From positions 1 to 64,000 of the forward strand of contig NW_020312590.1 of the NCBI RefSeq assembly GCF_002999335.1: a stretch of 64,000 bases of DNA. Direction: 5' to 3'. Below, in pieces: positions 47,901 through 60,008 of this stretch (the first letter of the stretch is position 1; each line of letters starts with the position of its first letter). This DNA comes from Cyclospora cayetanensis. Lineage: Eukaryota > Apicomplexa > Conoidasida > Eucoccidiorida > Eimeriidae. The notes under the pieces are model-generated. The model did not search any database. It saw only the letters and a list, made by a program, of their open reading frames with translations, and was not told the origin of the DNA. The translations under genes were made by a program, and so were the position numbers.

Positions 47901-49021
47901 TCTTTTTCCAGCTTCTTTATTGCAGCGTTGTGTTAGCTGGAAACAACGAAATGTTTTGTGCGTGTGCTCTTGATGCTATTAGCAACTGACTGGAACAGCT
48001 AGGACTCCTCTGAGGGTGCATCTAAGCTCATCTCAGCTGTTTCTCTCCACTCATGAGGGAACTCTGAGGGGAGGGTGCAAGGGGCTGAGGGAGCCTTCTT
48101 TTTTTCGCTCAACACTTTATTTCAAGTTTGCACTAGGTGTGGAGTTTCGCGTCTCCTTACGGAGAGACCTTGGATGGAACATTGCATTATGCAGCAGCGT
48201 CGTGCGCACGGATCTGAACTTGTATCAAAAACTAATATGAGCATCGCTGATCCTTGGTGTTAATGTGTTTGCGTTCACGAAATGCGCATCCTGCCACTCA
48301 TTCACGCTGTCTGTTCAGTATGCTGCACTCGCTGCAGACAATATCCAAGTAAATACTTATTTTAATTTGCAGATGGCATATTTTTTGAAAGCTTGCATCG
48401 ATAATGCTTTCCCTCGCTCTGTGCTTCTAAACTAGAAAAAGCGTTCTTCTGCAACGGTTGTTGGACGTTCAGGCCCGCTACTGTTGCAGCCGGTCTCGCC
48501 AATACATCTCGAACTGTCTCATCCATCCCTCCTTGTAACTATGTCTGTGTTTATATCTATACTATTTATTCCTCTCACTTCGCCAAATGAGGGCTGTCGC
48601 AGCTCCATGCTGTCACGGTGCCAGACCAGACCGAGCTCGGTGGCTTCCCGCCGTACCCTTAAAGCTTACTAACCTCATTCTCTATCTTTGCAAGGTTCCC
48701 CATACATAGGAGAATATAGTATCTTGCTTTTTTGATTATCGACAGTTGCACACAGGGCCTCCTGAGTGCTGGAGACGCCCCGAGAGCCTGTCTCCGTGGT
48801 GGGAAAGGAAAGAGTTCCTGGAGTCACTCGTCATGAAGCTGTTTACACAGCCACATTTCATGCTCCCTATCAAGATATCTTTGTGTACTATACTTCATCC
48901 TACTTGTATATAATAAGGGTACTATCGAGGGCAAACACAGTTCCGTATTACCATGAGCGACAAGGCACTATTGCTGTAAGCCCCTTATTCGCAATCGAGT
49001 TTTCTTGCCCCACACTCGTCA
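44943..49021. promoter_or_regulatory. Divergent intergenic region between ISP-like gene and DNAI3
   Basis: About 4.1 kb separates two divergent start codons, so both promoters should lie here. Only short open frames occur, for example plus 45268-45516 and minus 46436-46777, with no recognisable motif. No repeat, RNA gene or conserved element was recognised by eye. Confidence 0.35.
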
Positions 49022-52000
49022 ATGTACCCTTTTGAGGACACCGTACTAAAGGCTACCTCCGACAGTGGCAACTCTATGTCTGACATGGATGAAATGCCGC
49101 CAGCGAATCATTCAGCTCTTAGAGGCCTCCCTGGGGGTGCATCCGACCAGGTTGCTCGTGCAATTGGTGCTCCATCTCAGCTACCTCCTTCTCCGAGGCA
49201 GTCAGAGATACCAGGGGACCACTCTGATGTGCCCATAGAAGAAGTTAACTTGTTTGGCGAGCCAGAGGGGCACGCCAAACAAGAGGCGTTAGCACAGGGA
49301 ATAGCTACTGGTGATGGCAAGAGGGATTCAACGGTATACGGCCTTGCAGCAAAACCAACCAAATTACCATCCCACGAACTTACAGATTTGTAGGGCTGCA
49401 TGTAGCGATTGAAATTTTCACTCCCAGAGAGCCCATCCCTCAACACTATGCGTCTCCACATCGCTTTCATTTTGCGTCTCAGTAACTAGTCTCCTTAGTA
49501 TGCACAGCCTGCCCGCTCTTGATCAAGTCATGTATTTCCTCTTATAGCTGGGTCTTGGTTTTGTTTGCACATTGCTAGCTTGCGTGATCCTCAAAACGTA
49601 GCTAGACACTTCGGCACACTCCACCCTATCTTGACAAAAGGGCTCCAGAAATAACCTTGTTAGCAGCTGGATAGGCTATAAGACACGAGTAGTGGTGAGT
49701 AAGCAGGATATAACAAAAAGCAATTGCATCAAGGTAAATTGATTGTTTATTAGCGGACCTCACGAGTTAGCATCAAATGGACTGTATTGTGCTCAGCGAC
49801 TTACGGATTCAGCTACTGGGTGGGCTTGACGGAATAATGGGCGTGATGGTTCGAAAACAGAACCTGAAGCGGATGGGTCTGCTTCTGAGTGACGGCCCAG
49901 ATTGTCGCTTGCTGCCATTCAAGCATTTCCCGAAGAAAGATGTACTGCAGGAGATAGCGAGCAGGGGAAACGAATCTGACTGGACTGACCATAAAACCGT
50001 TATTAAGGTCTGCTCATTGCCTCTAAATGAACTAAGATTTATAAATTCTGGATGTTATGTGTCTGGAAGCTACTGCGAGGATATTGGTATTGCAAGTTTT
50101 GCGTCTACCACAGCATTTGCAATGATTCAGCATAAACGCCCTTAAGTTTAGGTATATGAATCTCACTTGTGCCAAAATTACACGTGCATCAGTATAGTGT
50201 ATTAAAAACTATTAAATGCTGCTTGTGGATTACCTGCCTCCGATACATTTCGCTCTTCGTCGTATCAGCCATGAGAGTTACATATGCCAAAAAAGCGCTT
50301 GCAGTTGGCATGAATAGCACTTCACTCAGTGGATCGTTTTTTGGGCTCTGCAGTATGCTCAACGGCTTAAAGGATGTTACTCCGCTCAGGCCTATCCATT
50401 GGATAAGCTGCTATTGGTTCGCGATGACCCAGGCAACTACGGAGCAAACTACTTGATGCCTTTCAGCGAGATGGCCTACCAAGCTGTCCACGAAGTAAGA
50501 CCATACATGAAATTTAGAAAGGCCTCAGCAAATTTACCTCGAAATTCCTGTCACCTTGCAAGATAGGACAAAGATAGGACAGATCAGTCGCGCATAGTGG
50601 AACTACGGTAGAGGTCTTCGCCGCAAAATTCTTGCATACTACGTGAATCAAAGTTGAGAGTCATTTATTGTATGGCGAAAGAAAAAATTAGCATATCAGT
50701 GGTTATTCAAACCAATGGCCCTCCTTTGGGAGCCGTCATTTCACTCGGGGGATGTTACATGCTTGTGGATATTTTGCATCCAGTGCATATATATGCAAGC
50801 CCTCGATGAATCTACAGTGGTTTGCACTGTGTCCCAACAATTCCGTCTAACAATGGCCATGCTTCAACACTTTTGCTTCTGGCTCGTTAGGCAGTGTTGG
50901 CAGCCCAGGCTGATGCGATTGCTACCAAAGAAGAGGAGGTGAAGCGGCAGCTGCTGTCGGACGGGGAGGCGAATATAAGATTGAGAAATGAGGAGTTTGA
51001 TGCTCCTCAAAGCCCTCGTCAGTGGCAGTCAGAGACATCCGCAATCACTGCTGCTGAAATAGCGGCGATGACAATTAAAACAAAGCGAGCCCTTCTCAAA
51101 CAAACTGTAATCAAAGATGGGCACACTCTAAACGTCACGGCACCTGTACAACCCTTCACAGGCCAGCCGCTACTGCTAAGAGCACCCAAAGTCAGTGTGG
51201 TACCACCGAAAGCTATAACACTTTACAAGCTGAGCAGCGCGTGAACTGTTTGGTGGGACCCATCTGGTCATACTGGTGCTACTGCTACTGCTATTGATGT
51301 TGGCATAACTACTGAAAGCTAGCTGTTCAGATTGTATGATCTACCCAAATCGGTACTTTCACATATTGCGCCCTGAACTCTTTTGGCAGGAGTAGACGTC
51401 CTGCTTTCTTGTGTTGCCCAATCTATTGCCGTCCAGGACTCGTTAAGTGTAGACCTCAAACAGGAGCTCGAATTCGGGATTCAAGCTGTTCCACCAACAG
51501 CAGAACGGTGCTGCCAAGCAGCAGGATTGACAGTGAAGGCAGTGGAGATGCAGCACGACTCAAGTGCCCTATCAGTGAGCAATACATTTTCTAAAATTAA
51601 TCATCATCGGCCGCCTTGTGCTTTATACGATTGGCAAAAACAATGAGGCAGTAAAGCAAAGCATGGCGCAGCCATTACTGAAGCACCGAGCCCTATGGTA
51701 AATTATACTTGGTGGCTAGCTGGGCTAGTTTTGTGTCTACAGAGAAAGCGCAGGTTCAACTACACCACGGAGAGCTTTTTAGAATCATATTCCAAGCACT
51801 GAAAACATGGCTTTATAAAGCTCTTCTCGACATTTTATCACCATCACTGCTTTATCGATTGCGTGTCTGAATAGCTCCTTCAAAAATTAGCCCACTCTTA
51901 TTCCTTCTTATTGCTTCAGAGGAAGGCTGGCGTCTCTACCTTTACGTCTCGCAAGAACCTTAAGACATTTTTTTCAGCAGTAGAGTCCATGTAAGACACG

Positions 52001-55000
52001 GGCACACCAAAAAGCAACATGTATTCAAATATTAATTATACTTCTAGAGACTTTATTACTAGCGTTTCCTTGATACGCAGTTTTTGTCTGCGTATTGCTC
52101 GCATCATGAACGGGTGCTGATCTGGCAACAGCTATATGCGGCTAGAATGCTACGGAAAAAAGGATCTGCCGCATTTACAGAGAGGATATGTTTGTATAAT
52201 TAAGCACGCGTAGCTATAATCGGGAGACTTAAATGCTAAAGTTGTCGACGCAAACATTCAACGTACCCATTTCGAATATTCTTGGAGAAAGCATTCTTAA
52301 TACCTGTTCGTGTGATCTGTTCTTGCATCTGCTGAGCGGAAGCATACAGTACAGACAGTCTGCATATTCATCACTAACATCTCTATGCCAATGGATGCTC
52401 CGACACCTCCTTAGTATGGAGCTGCATGCCATGCGTTGGGTGTAGCGCTGTATACTCAGGATGGAGGAAGCACTGCAGCAAAACGAAGCTGTTGATGTTT
52501 TAAAAGAGGAATATATGCCCTTGGAAGAATCTGGAAATGCTGAAGAGCATGTAAAAGTAAAGGACAGTATCAGGGAAGCGTTTACCTTCAGCGACCTTTT
52601 GCACTCAAAGAACAAAGTCATTTCCTCCGTTCGATGGGTTCCGGAGTACGTCACGTGACATCCACCGTGAATCAAGTCTACTTCACTTTTGAGTTTTTCC
52701 GTGTCAGAAATCTGGGTCATATCTGACTTGCTCACCATCACGCATACGGAAAAACATAGGTCTGCACTGGCACTTGGTGTGTGAGCAGGTCAGGCGCTCT
52801 GATTGCTTGCGCCATCATGGAAGCGAGCTCATTTGATGAGCGTGTTGAGTCTCAATGGCATTCAGGGAAGTCTCTTATCTTGATATGGTCTCTGCAGGAA
52901 CCGCTTGCTCCCCAGCACATCTTTGAAGCCCCGGCGGTACGCCAAACTGAATTGATAGTTCAGTTGTACGAATTGGTGATATTTTTGATTATCTAGAAGG
53001 CTAGCACAAGCGCAGTGAATACTTTTGAAGAAAAAAGAATAGAGATTGGTATAATCACTATATCATATGAAACGGAATAATTACAGCTGCTCTGGAGGGA
53101 AAATTATTCCTAAATACTGGTAACTTTGAACGAGGCATTACTTAGGCTGCCCTGCTGCAGGCATTCTAGTACTTTTTGCATATGTAGGAATAGTGGGGCG
53201 TGTTGTGCTACAAGGACTCCGAATGACACTGCAGAGGTTTAAGTTATTGTATGCGTGCAAACAAAGAGGCATGCCATTTACTTGCTGGATCGCCCCCCAA
53301 AATTGTTTTCCTCCTTTGAGCAAAAAACGCTTGAACGTCATGTGCTCCAATTATTAGCGAGAATTTTAGAGCGTTAGTCATAGAACCACATGTTTGGATT
53401 CCTGACAATGTAAAGAGGGGGGACATCATGGATTATTCTATTGCCTTATGCGACGTTGCATGGGATGTACAAAAAGTGCTGCAATGTAGACAGAGCATTA
53501 GCTTTAGTTGTAGCTAGACCACCTTGAAGATAGGTTGCATAGGCAGAAAGGGGTAAATGTGTGAGTTGAAATGTAAGTCTCTTTCATTTGCTGTCGTCCA
53601 CCTGTAGGACGTCACGACCTTGTGTTTCGTCCACGTAGCTCAAAGGGGGCTGTACTTGGTGGCAGGCCTTATCAGCGGACAGGTGAGAGCTTTTGTAGCT
53701 GTTAAGCTTACACGCAACGCCAAAATTAAGGCAAATACTCGAAGAAAATGCACAACACCTATTTTGAGGGGCCTTAGTCTTCAGCCTTCGGCAGGTATAT
53801 CAAATGGTTACTATTGAAGCCTTCCTTTTAAGAAGCCGTAGGCTCCTTAGAAAAGCAGCGCTGGAAGTAAAAGATATTTTGTAGGTGTATGAGTGCACTT
53901 CAATCATAATAAGCGAGTCTGTTGTTCAGTGATGTAAGGCCTCTCCAAACTAGAAAACACAGGTCCAGACTGAGACGAAAATGAGGAGGTGGGGCCTGCG
54001 TATTCTGCAGATTGTTGTGTGGGATGCTAGTTTTCTTTGGTGCCAGCAAATGGCTGATCGACGTCCTTCATTGATCAGCAGTAACAGTGAGTACCCGCCC
54101 GAAGCCAAGACCACTACTTGCATTTTTAACCCCTCTTTCTGGGGTCGCTAGTGCTTGCCGCTGCCCTTTGGCCGTAGCCTCCTACCGATCATTTATTCTC
54201 TGACACCATTATTGACCAAGTCTTTTGCGTTAAGGGTGTCAAACAGGTGCAAAATTCCGGACTACCTTGCCACTTAATTCGTTTGCTAGTTTAATGTTTG
54301 CTGTTCCATACATCCATATTTACTTACGTCAAGTGAGACACACATTTTGGAAAATAAGTCTTAACTGCTTCGATTTGCAATTGCAGGCGTCGTACTCCCT
54401 GGTTCAGCTCAGTCGTCGTTGCTTTCCTCAGCAATCGATTATTCTCACAAGAGACCAGTGCAGCACATAAAACCGCTGCCTGCTTCTCTTGACTTCAGGC
54501 GCTCATTGGCCATTTACTTCAATCCAAAAGCGGAAAGCACGCATGTTCTTTCCTGTGGAGCGGATGGAGGTATTTTTGTGTGGGACATTGCCACTGCAGT
54601 GGCAAATGCAGAGCATGCAGAGTTCCTCTGGAAGCCAGTACTCCAATGCCAATTGCGCAAACAAGACACAGGTACGCTAAACGCACAGATCATCAGCTGA
54701 CGAGTGTAGACAAGTCTCGCATATTGAGCGGCTTTGTTTGTAGCCCCCTGCCACATTGGCGTAAGCGCAAAGCTGTTTTCTATGCTTATTATTGCAATAA
54801 GAGTCATGCTGTTAGCTTATGTCGTCGCCAATTTGCATCCAAACCCTGACGGGCGGCTACCAGTGACTGGACGTAGCAACAACAGCAGCTCTCCAGTAGT
54901 TACATGCGCATCCCCTTTGCGACGTGCTGTCTTCACCCGGTAGATAGCCTCTGAGAAATTGTCTTCGTGCCATTTGTTGTTCTGGCAATCAGGAGTCCCC

Positions 55001-57756
55001 GTCAGCTGCTGTGAACTTATTGTGCTTCCTGAAAAGCCACAAACGGTCTCCTCCGAATTCTGGGCGTCCACTGTAAGCTTCGAGCTGGGACACATGTTCC
55101 AAGGAAAACCTTGAAGGAAACTTAATAGTGATTCTAGTGGCAAGACCCTGAATCTCCCCTGATTTTCCTAGCGTGTACGATACACTGTGATTCTCCAAGT
55201 TTGAAGGCAAACGATTGATGGGAATATGCATCCCTGTTTAACTTCACACCCGTCAATTCCGTAAGCAGTACACTGTGTGCGGGCGTGGCACCTGATCAGG
55301 AAGAGGGAGATATAATTTTGGGAGACTGGGATGTGTCATATGGCGACGTGAAAGTTGAGCATATTAAGCAGCACTTCCCAGTAGGCCTACAGCACGTTAT
55401 TCTTCCTCCTGCTGCAAAATAAGGGCAGTAGTGCAGAGTCGTGTTCTTGGTTTGATGGCCAGCGATATAAGGTCAAAGCTTGACATCAATGTAACTGCAA
55501 CTCATGCTGCCACTGACGCTGCTCCTTCAGTAGCTAAACTCTTTTTCGGTATATGCTGCCAAATGTGCCTTTGTGTCTGTGTATTTTGCGTTATCTGTAT
55601 TTGTTGTAGGCCACACGCTGTTTCCGTCCGTCCAGGGCATTTCAATTGTCTCCGTTTTTGCCGCAAATAGCCGTTTTGGTGACTGAATTTGCTTTTCACA
55701 TTTTGAGGCTAGGACGCTCCCGACCCGTGTACTCCTCTCCCATGTGCGATAAACGCAATGCACAAATACACTAATCCAGTCACATATCATTGATGAGAAG
55801 GGGAAGCAGTTTTTATCCACGAATTGCAAAAACTCAAGCGCCTCAAGCATGTGGCATATTGCTCTCAGTGGTGTTAGAACACCAGCGTTTGCCTTACGAA
55901 CGAGCAAAGGCAGGAAGCTGGGAGCTTGGCACGACTATTGCCTACATGATACGGCTGCGTTCCCTTAGCGCGTTCACTTCATCTGCATGTCTGCACCGCT
56001 TCTTATAAATAAATGAACGACCACCGAAATTACTCCTGTGAGCACAGCGTTCGCACGTGCTTTCAGTCCCACCTCAAGTTACTCTTGCGGAGCTTGGAGC
56101 GCCTCTCGGCCTGGTGTGCTGTTCATCGGTAGAATCGATGGCAGCCTGGAGGTCTGGGATATCAGAGACCAGCTTCAAAAACCTATAGCTACTGCTCCTG
56201 TCTCTGCAGCTCAACTGACTGCCTTGGCATTTCCTGATCTGAGGCAGCAAGAGCATCAGCATCAGCCAAAGGGTGACCGTGGCCGTAGAAAATCAAGGAA
56301 TTTTTCTAGACATGTACTGGCGACAAAGATGGCGGAGGCACCCTTCGTGCCCAATCCTGCTTTTAGCTACCTTGCAGTTGGCGATGCAGTAGGAAGCCTA
56401 CGAGTTCTCCGGCTATTGCCCAGTCTCAGCACACCTGTAAGCCACTCTGCATGTCACAATCAGCGCTATATTACGGTACAAGAAACAGGAATGTGGGACT
56501 TTTCAGTGTGTCCATAGATCCCCCCGAGGCAAAACTTCGCTCGTTATGTGCGATCTACAGTTTACGAACAAGAGTATTACCGCAAGTGTTCATGATTAAG
56601 GGCTTAGCTGAATTGCGTGTCGTTTCTGTGTTATCATAAACAGTATCCAGAGGAGTTGTCAAACATTTCAACGATGCTGCTAAACGAAGACGAACGGCTG
56701 GACTACTTAAATTTTCGCAAGCCTATTCATGCAAAGGTGATCAAAGCTATATATAAAGCATGGTTTAGCTTTTTGCTTACTATTTACATTAAAGACTACC
56801 TCTAAGGCAGATATTCTCCTCGGAATGAATTGCCTCCTTCGATAGATAATCTTATAATTTCTGCTTATGTTTGATGTTTAGTAATATTCAAACTACTATT
56901 TTTCCCCTCGTGCAATCAGCTAATTGTGTTTAACCATAATCGAATGTGACTTGAACTGTTTCTAGAACTTTTTCTCTCTTTGGTACCGGCCGCCGACAAG
57001 ACTTGCCTCCTTTATTATTTGTGGCTGTCACTTATCTGGATCGGGCAGGCTGCAGTAAACTTTATCCTATAACAGCCCCCCTAAAAGCGTGTTAAAAGAA
57101 AACGATCCCTGTGCTTGTTGTGCCGCTAGGCAACTGAATTGCATAAGAAAAGTCTCATGGCTGACAGAGAGGCAGAAACCCTACAGACGTCTGTAGCACC
57201 TGAGACCGAGTGTCCTGAACTTGAATCATTGGAGAGGGCATACAGAGATATGGAATCAGCGTTTCTTGAGGTAGGGTCCTTTATATGACTGGGTAGCTAA
57301 CTCAGGCTATAGCCGCCGTGGAGCAAAACCGTCGGCGCACCTTTCGATAGATGAAGGCGATGTGAAAACCTAACAAAGCAGGTCATTAGTTCTGGCGCGT
57401 CAAATTGGGTCACAATTTTTAGCATTTATTAGCTCACAACTGCTAAAATACCTAGAGTGGACGAATGTTTGAAGTACATAGAATGTCCCTTCCAGATTGA
57501 TAGCTGACCACCAGTCGACGAGGGTAGATTTCCACGCGGCTCACGTTACATGGACTCTAAAATATATATCACCATACTGAGCAATGTAAATCACACCCTT
57601 AATCCTGTGTACATTTGTGGTCTGCCAATCGGCTGTTCAATTTGTCCTTGTTTCCAGGACCTGGAGCACCAGGCAAAGCAGCAAGAGCAGGAAACAGCAC
57701 CTACATTAGATGCATGGCTAGAAACTAGCAGTCAAGCTGTTGCATCCGATACGTAG
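49022..57756 (+). CDS. DNAI3: DNAI3/WDR63, inner-arm dynein intermediate chain (IC140 type)
   Basis: This WD-repeat intermediate chain (Chlamydomonas IC140) assembles the inner-arm dynein I1/f on the axoneme. Exons with checked edges are 49022-49389, 49797-50007 (KKDVLQEIASRGNESD), 50390-50494 (KLLLVRDDPGNYGANYLMPF), 52460-52645 (EALQQNEAVDVLKEEY), 52789-52936 (SLILIWSLQEPLAPQHIFEA), 53608-53682, 54011-54086, 54387-54671 (CGADGGIFVWDI), 56644-56736, 57130-57270 and 57658-57756. Less certain are 50909-about 51196, 51390-51574, about 54970-55112, about 55250-55381 (EEGDIILGDWDVS), about 55611-55725 and about 56067-56436 (SRPGVLFIGRIDGSLEVWDI). Order and motifs follow human WDR63 throughout, including the C-terminal coiled coil. 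The first exon adds an acidic, disordered extension of about 120 residues. A small exon between 51.6 and 52.4 kb is probably missing. Confidence 0.88.
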
Positions 57757-60008
57757 AAAGGCGTGTCTTCGCCAGAACTCACGATAAATTCTATATGTAT
57801 ATTCGTCTGGTCCAACACGCCCGGATAACTGCACTGCGCCTCACTTCCCTAGGAAGGGATATTTTGCTGATATAAGTAAATGGGGGGAAAAGTGCAGAAG
57901 AAAATTTCAGTTGATTATAGTCAATCGTCGACACTTTTAGTGTGCTGGGAGGCGGCTTACGCCTCAGACAAAATCGAGAAGACGTACCCAAAGAGTGCCT
58001 TAAGTGTCACGGGTTGTCAGGTATTTGTAAGAATTGAGCAGCAGGCCTAGTTCCTCAAAGGCAAAAATCATCAAATGCCATCCAGCGTTTTACGACACAG
58101 AAAAAGTGAAATACTTCACAATACATAGTAAGTGAATAGAACACATTAGACCATTTTTTGCATTCATCACTATTTCGTTTTGGGTGAAGCTTTGTGCTGC
58201 CCTACTAAGGTGTACAAAATAGACTTTTCTGTTCTTCCTGCGTTTTGGCCAGGCTGTGAGCAGTTGCCTGAACCATCAGCAATTGACGCCAGAGCTACCG
58301 TGAAATATGTGTTTTCTGTGCCTATACAGAGGGTTGCTCGCCTCTCAAGACTGGCGGAGCTACATTAGTCCATCTGACTTGGCAGCATAGGGATAGCGAT
58401 TCCCGCAGATGTGAAGTGCAACATGCGACTGCACCAGCTAAACAGCAAGCCTATTAACTCATAATAAAATAACTGTGATACTTCAAGTAATCGGCATTGA
58501 TGGTCAGCGCTAGATAAGTCTTTGAATGTGAAAATCTTTAAAGAGTCATCAGGGCGGCTCGATTCTTTGTGACAATACGACTGCTGTTTCGTCAGCCCGC
58601 GATTGCACACTGTTTTATCAGATTCTTAGCTTACGTCTCGAGAATCAATTTTTTGACTTCTTTAAAGCTTTTGTTGTGTATTTTCCTCTCTCATGATACG
58701 GCGGCTGTTACAAAAGTACTTGGAAAGAAGAGGAATGCCCTTATTGACTTTCACGCGTTGCTCAAGTGTATCACATGATTATGACTTAGAAAAAAAGTTT
58801 TTCTTCATTAAAGCAGTGTATTTCACTGTACTCGGTAAACGTAAGATTGGGAAAAACGGCAATTCGTTATCTCGGTTGTAGACTGTTGAACCACAGCGAC
58901 CCACCCACATTGTCGCTCAATGTAGCCTATCAATGAATGTATGAATATGCATCATAAAAGATTTACATGTGATTAGTACTAGGTAGTGGGAGATGTTACT
59001 GGATCCTCAAGGGACCTTCATTTGAACTGCCCCGGGGAGCAAAGTGAAAAGGTTGAATTGCCATGTACCTAGCATTTCCATTTCCCTAAAAATCAGCAAA
59101 CAAACATTTCAAGGTGTACTTTTGTTTTTTCAAGCCCAGCCATATAAGATGGTTATGAATTTGATGACTGTTGTAATACAACTGAAGGCCCGTGTGGGGC
59201 GCTGTTGGTTTCTGTCCCCGATTTTTTCCCCCATGCCGATATAAAATTGAGACAAAATCATTGATTGTATGTGACATGAAATCAAATTAATGTATTACAG
59301 TAGTATTAGGGCTATTTTTTTGCTGGCTTCCACATTTCCTTCTCTTTGCACCTGTAAAGCTGGCGTTCTCAGCAGGGGCACTCCGTGTGTGGGGGTCTCA
59401 CATTGCGGTTATTAGTAAGTGGAAAGCTTGCAAGAAGGCTTATTTGCCAACCATATCTAGAATTTTAGGACATCAGGCAGACAGTCTGCATAGAAAATAC
59501 AAGCGGCGCAAGTGCCCTTTGCTGAGAAAAGGTAGGAATTCGCAGGTGCAGTGGTGTGAAAGATGTACATCGTAATGGCCAGCTTTATGTGGAGTACCCG
59601 AAGCACTTGATGCATACCTCAAAAGCGCTTAGCAGCAAACAAAGCAGTCAATGCCGCACGAGCAGCTGCATAAGTGCAGCTTGTTTGGGTATACAAGAAA
59701 TCGGTCCACACAGAAGCTCCTCCCTCCACATGGATAGGCATCCCTAGGAGGCTCAAGAGGGTCCAAGCCACAACATCTTGGGAAGCCCACAACGTGCACT
59801 TGATCAAAGGAGAAAGCAAGTAGCTATCTACTACTAACTTTATAAGGAAGCCAGCCACCTAATGACATGAAGCTATACTTCAAACCGCAAACAAACAGGA
59901 TTAACTACTAAACTGTTCACTGACTAAGCAGAGCCTTACTCCTTTCCCCAGTCTCTCCTCCGGGAGATAGGAGGGAGTGTGATACTGTCTCAGCGTTCCT
60001 AAGAAACG
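57757..60008. promoter_or_regulatory. Intergenic region between DNAI3 and IFT80
   Basis: The 2.25 kb between these tandem genes should hold the end of the DNAI3 transcript and the IFT80 promoter. A plus-strand segment near 59340-59410 ends in a strong GTAAGTGG donor. It encodes a short WD-like peptide (AFSAGALRVWGSH) but has no start codon, so I do not call it an exon. Nothing else stands out. Confidence 0.35.

Noticed and set aside
59340..59575. WD-like peptide before a strong GTAAGTGG donor, as a possible first exon of IFT80
   Set aside because: It has no start codon, and the exon at 60009 already aligns with the family N-terminus from its own ATG.
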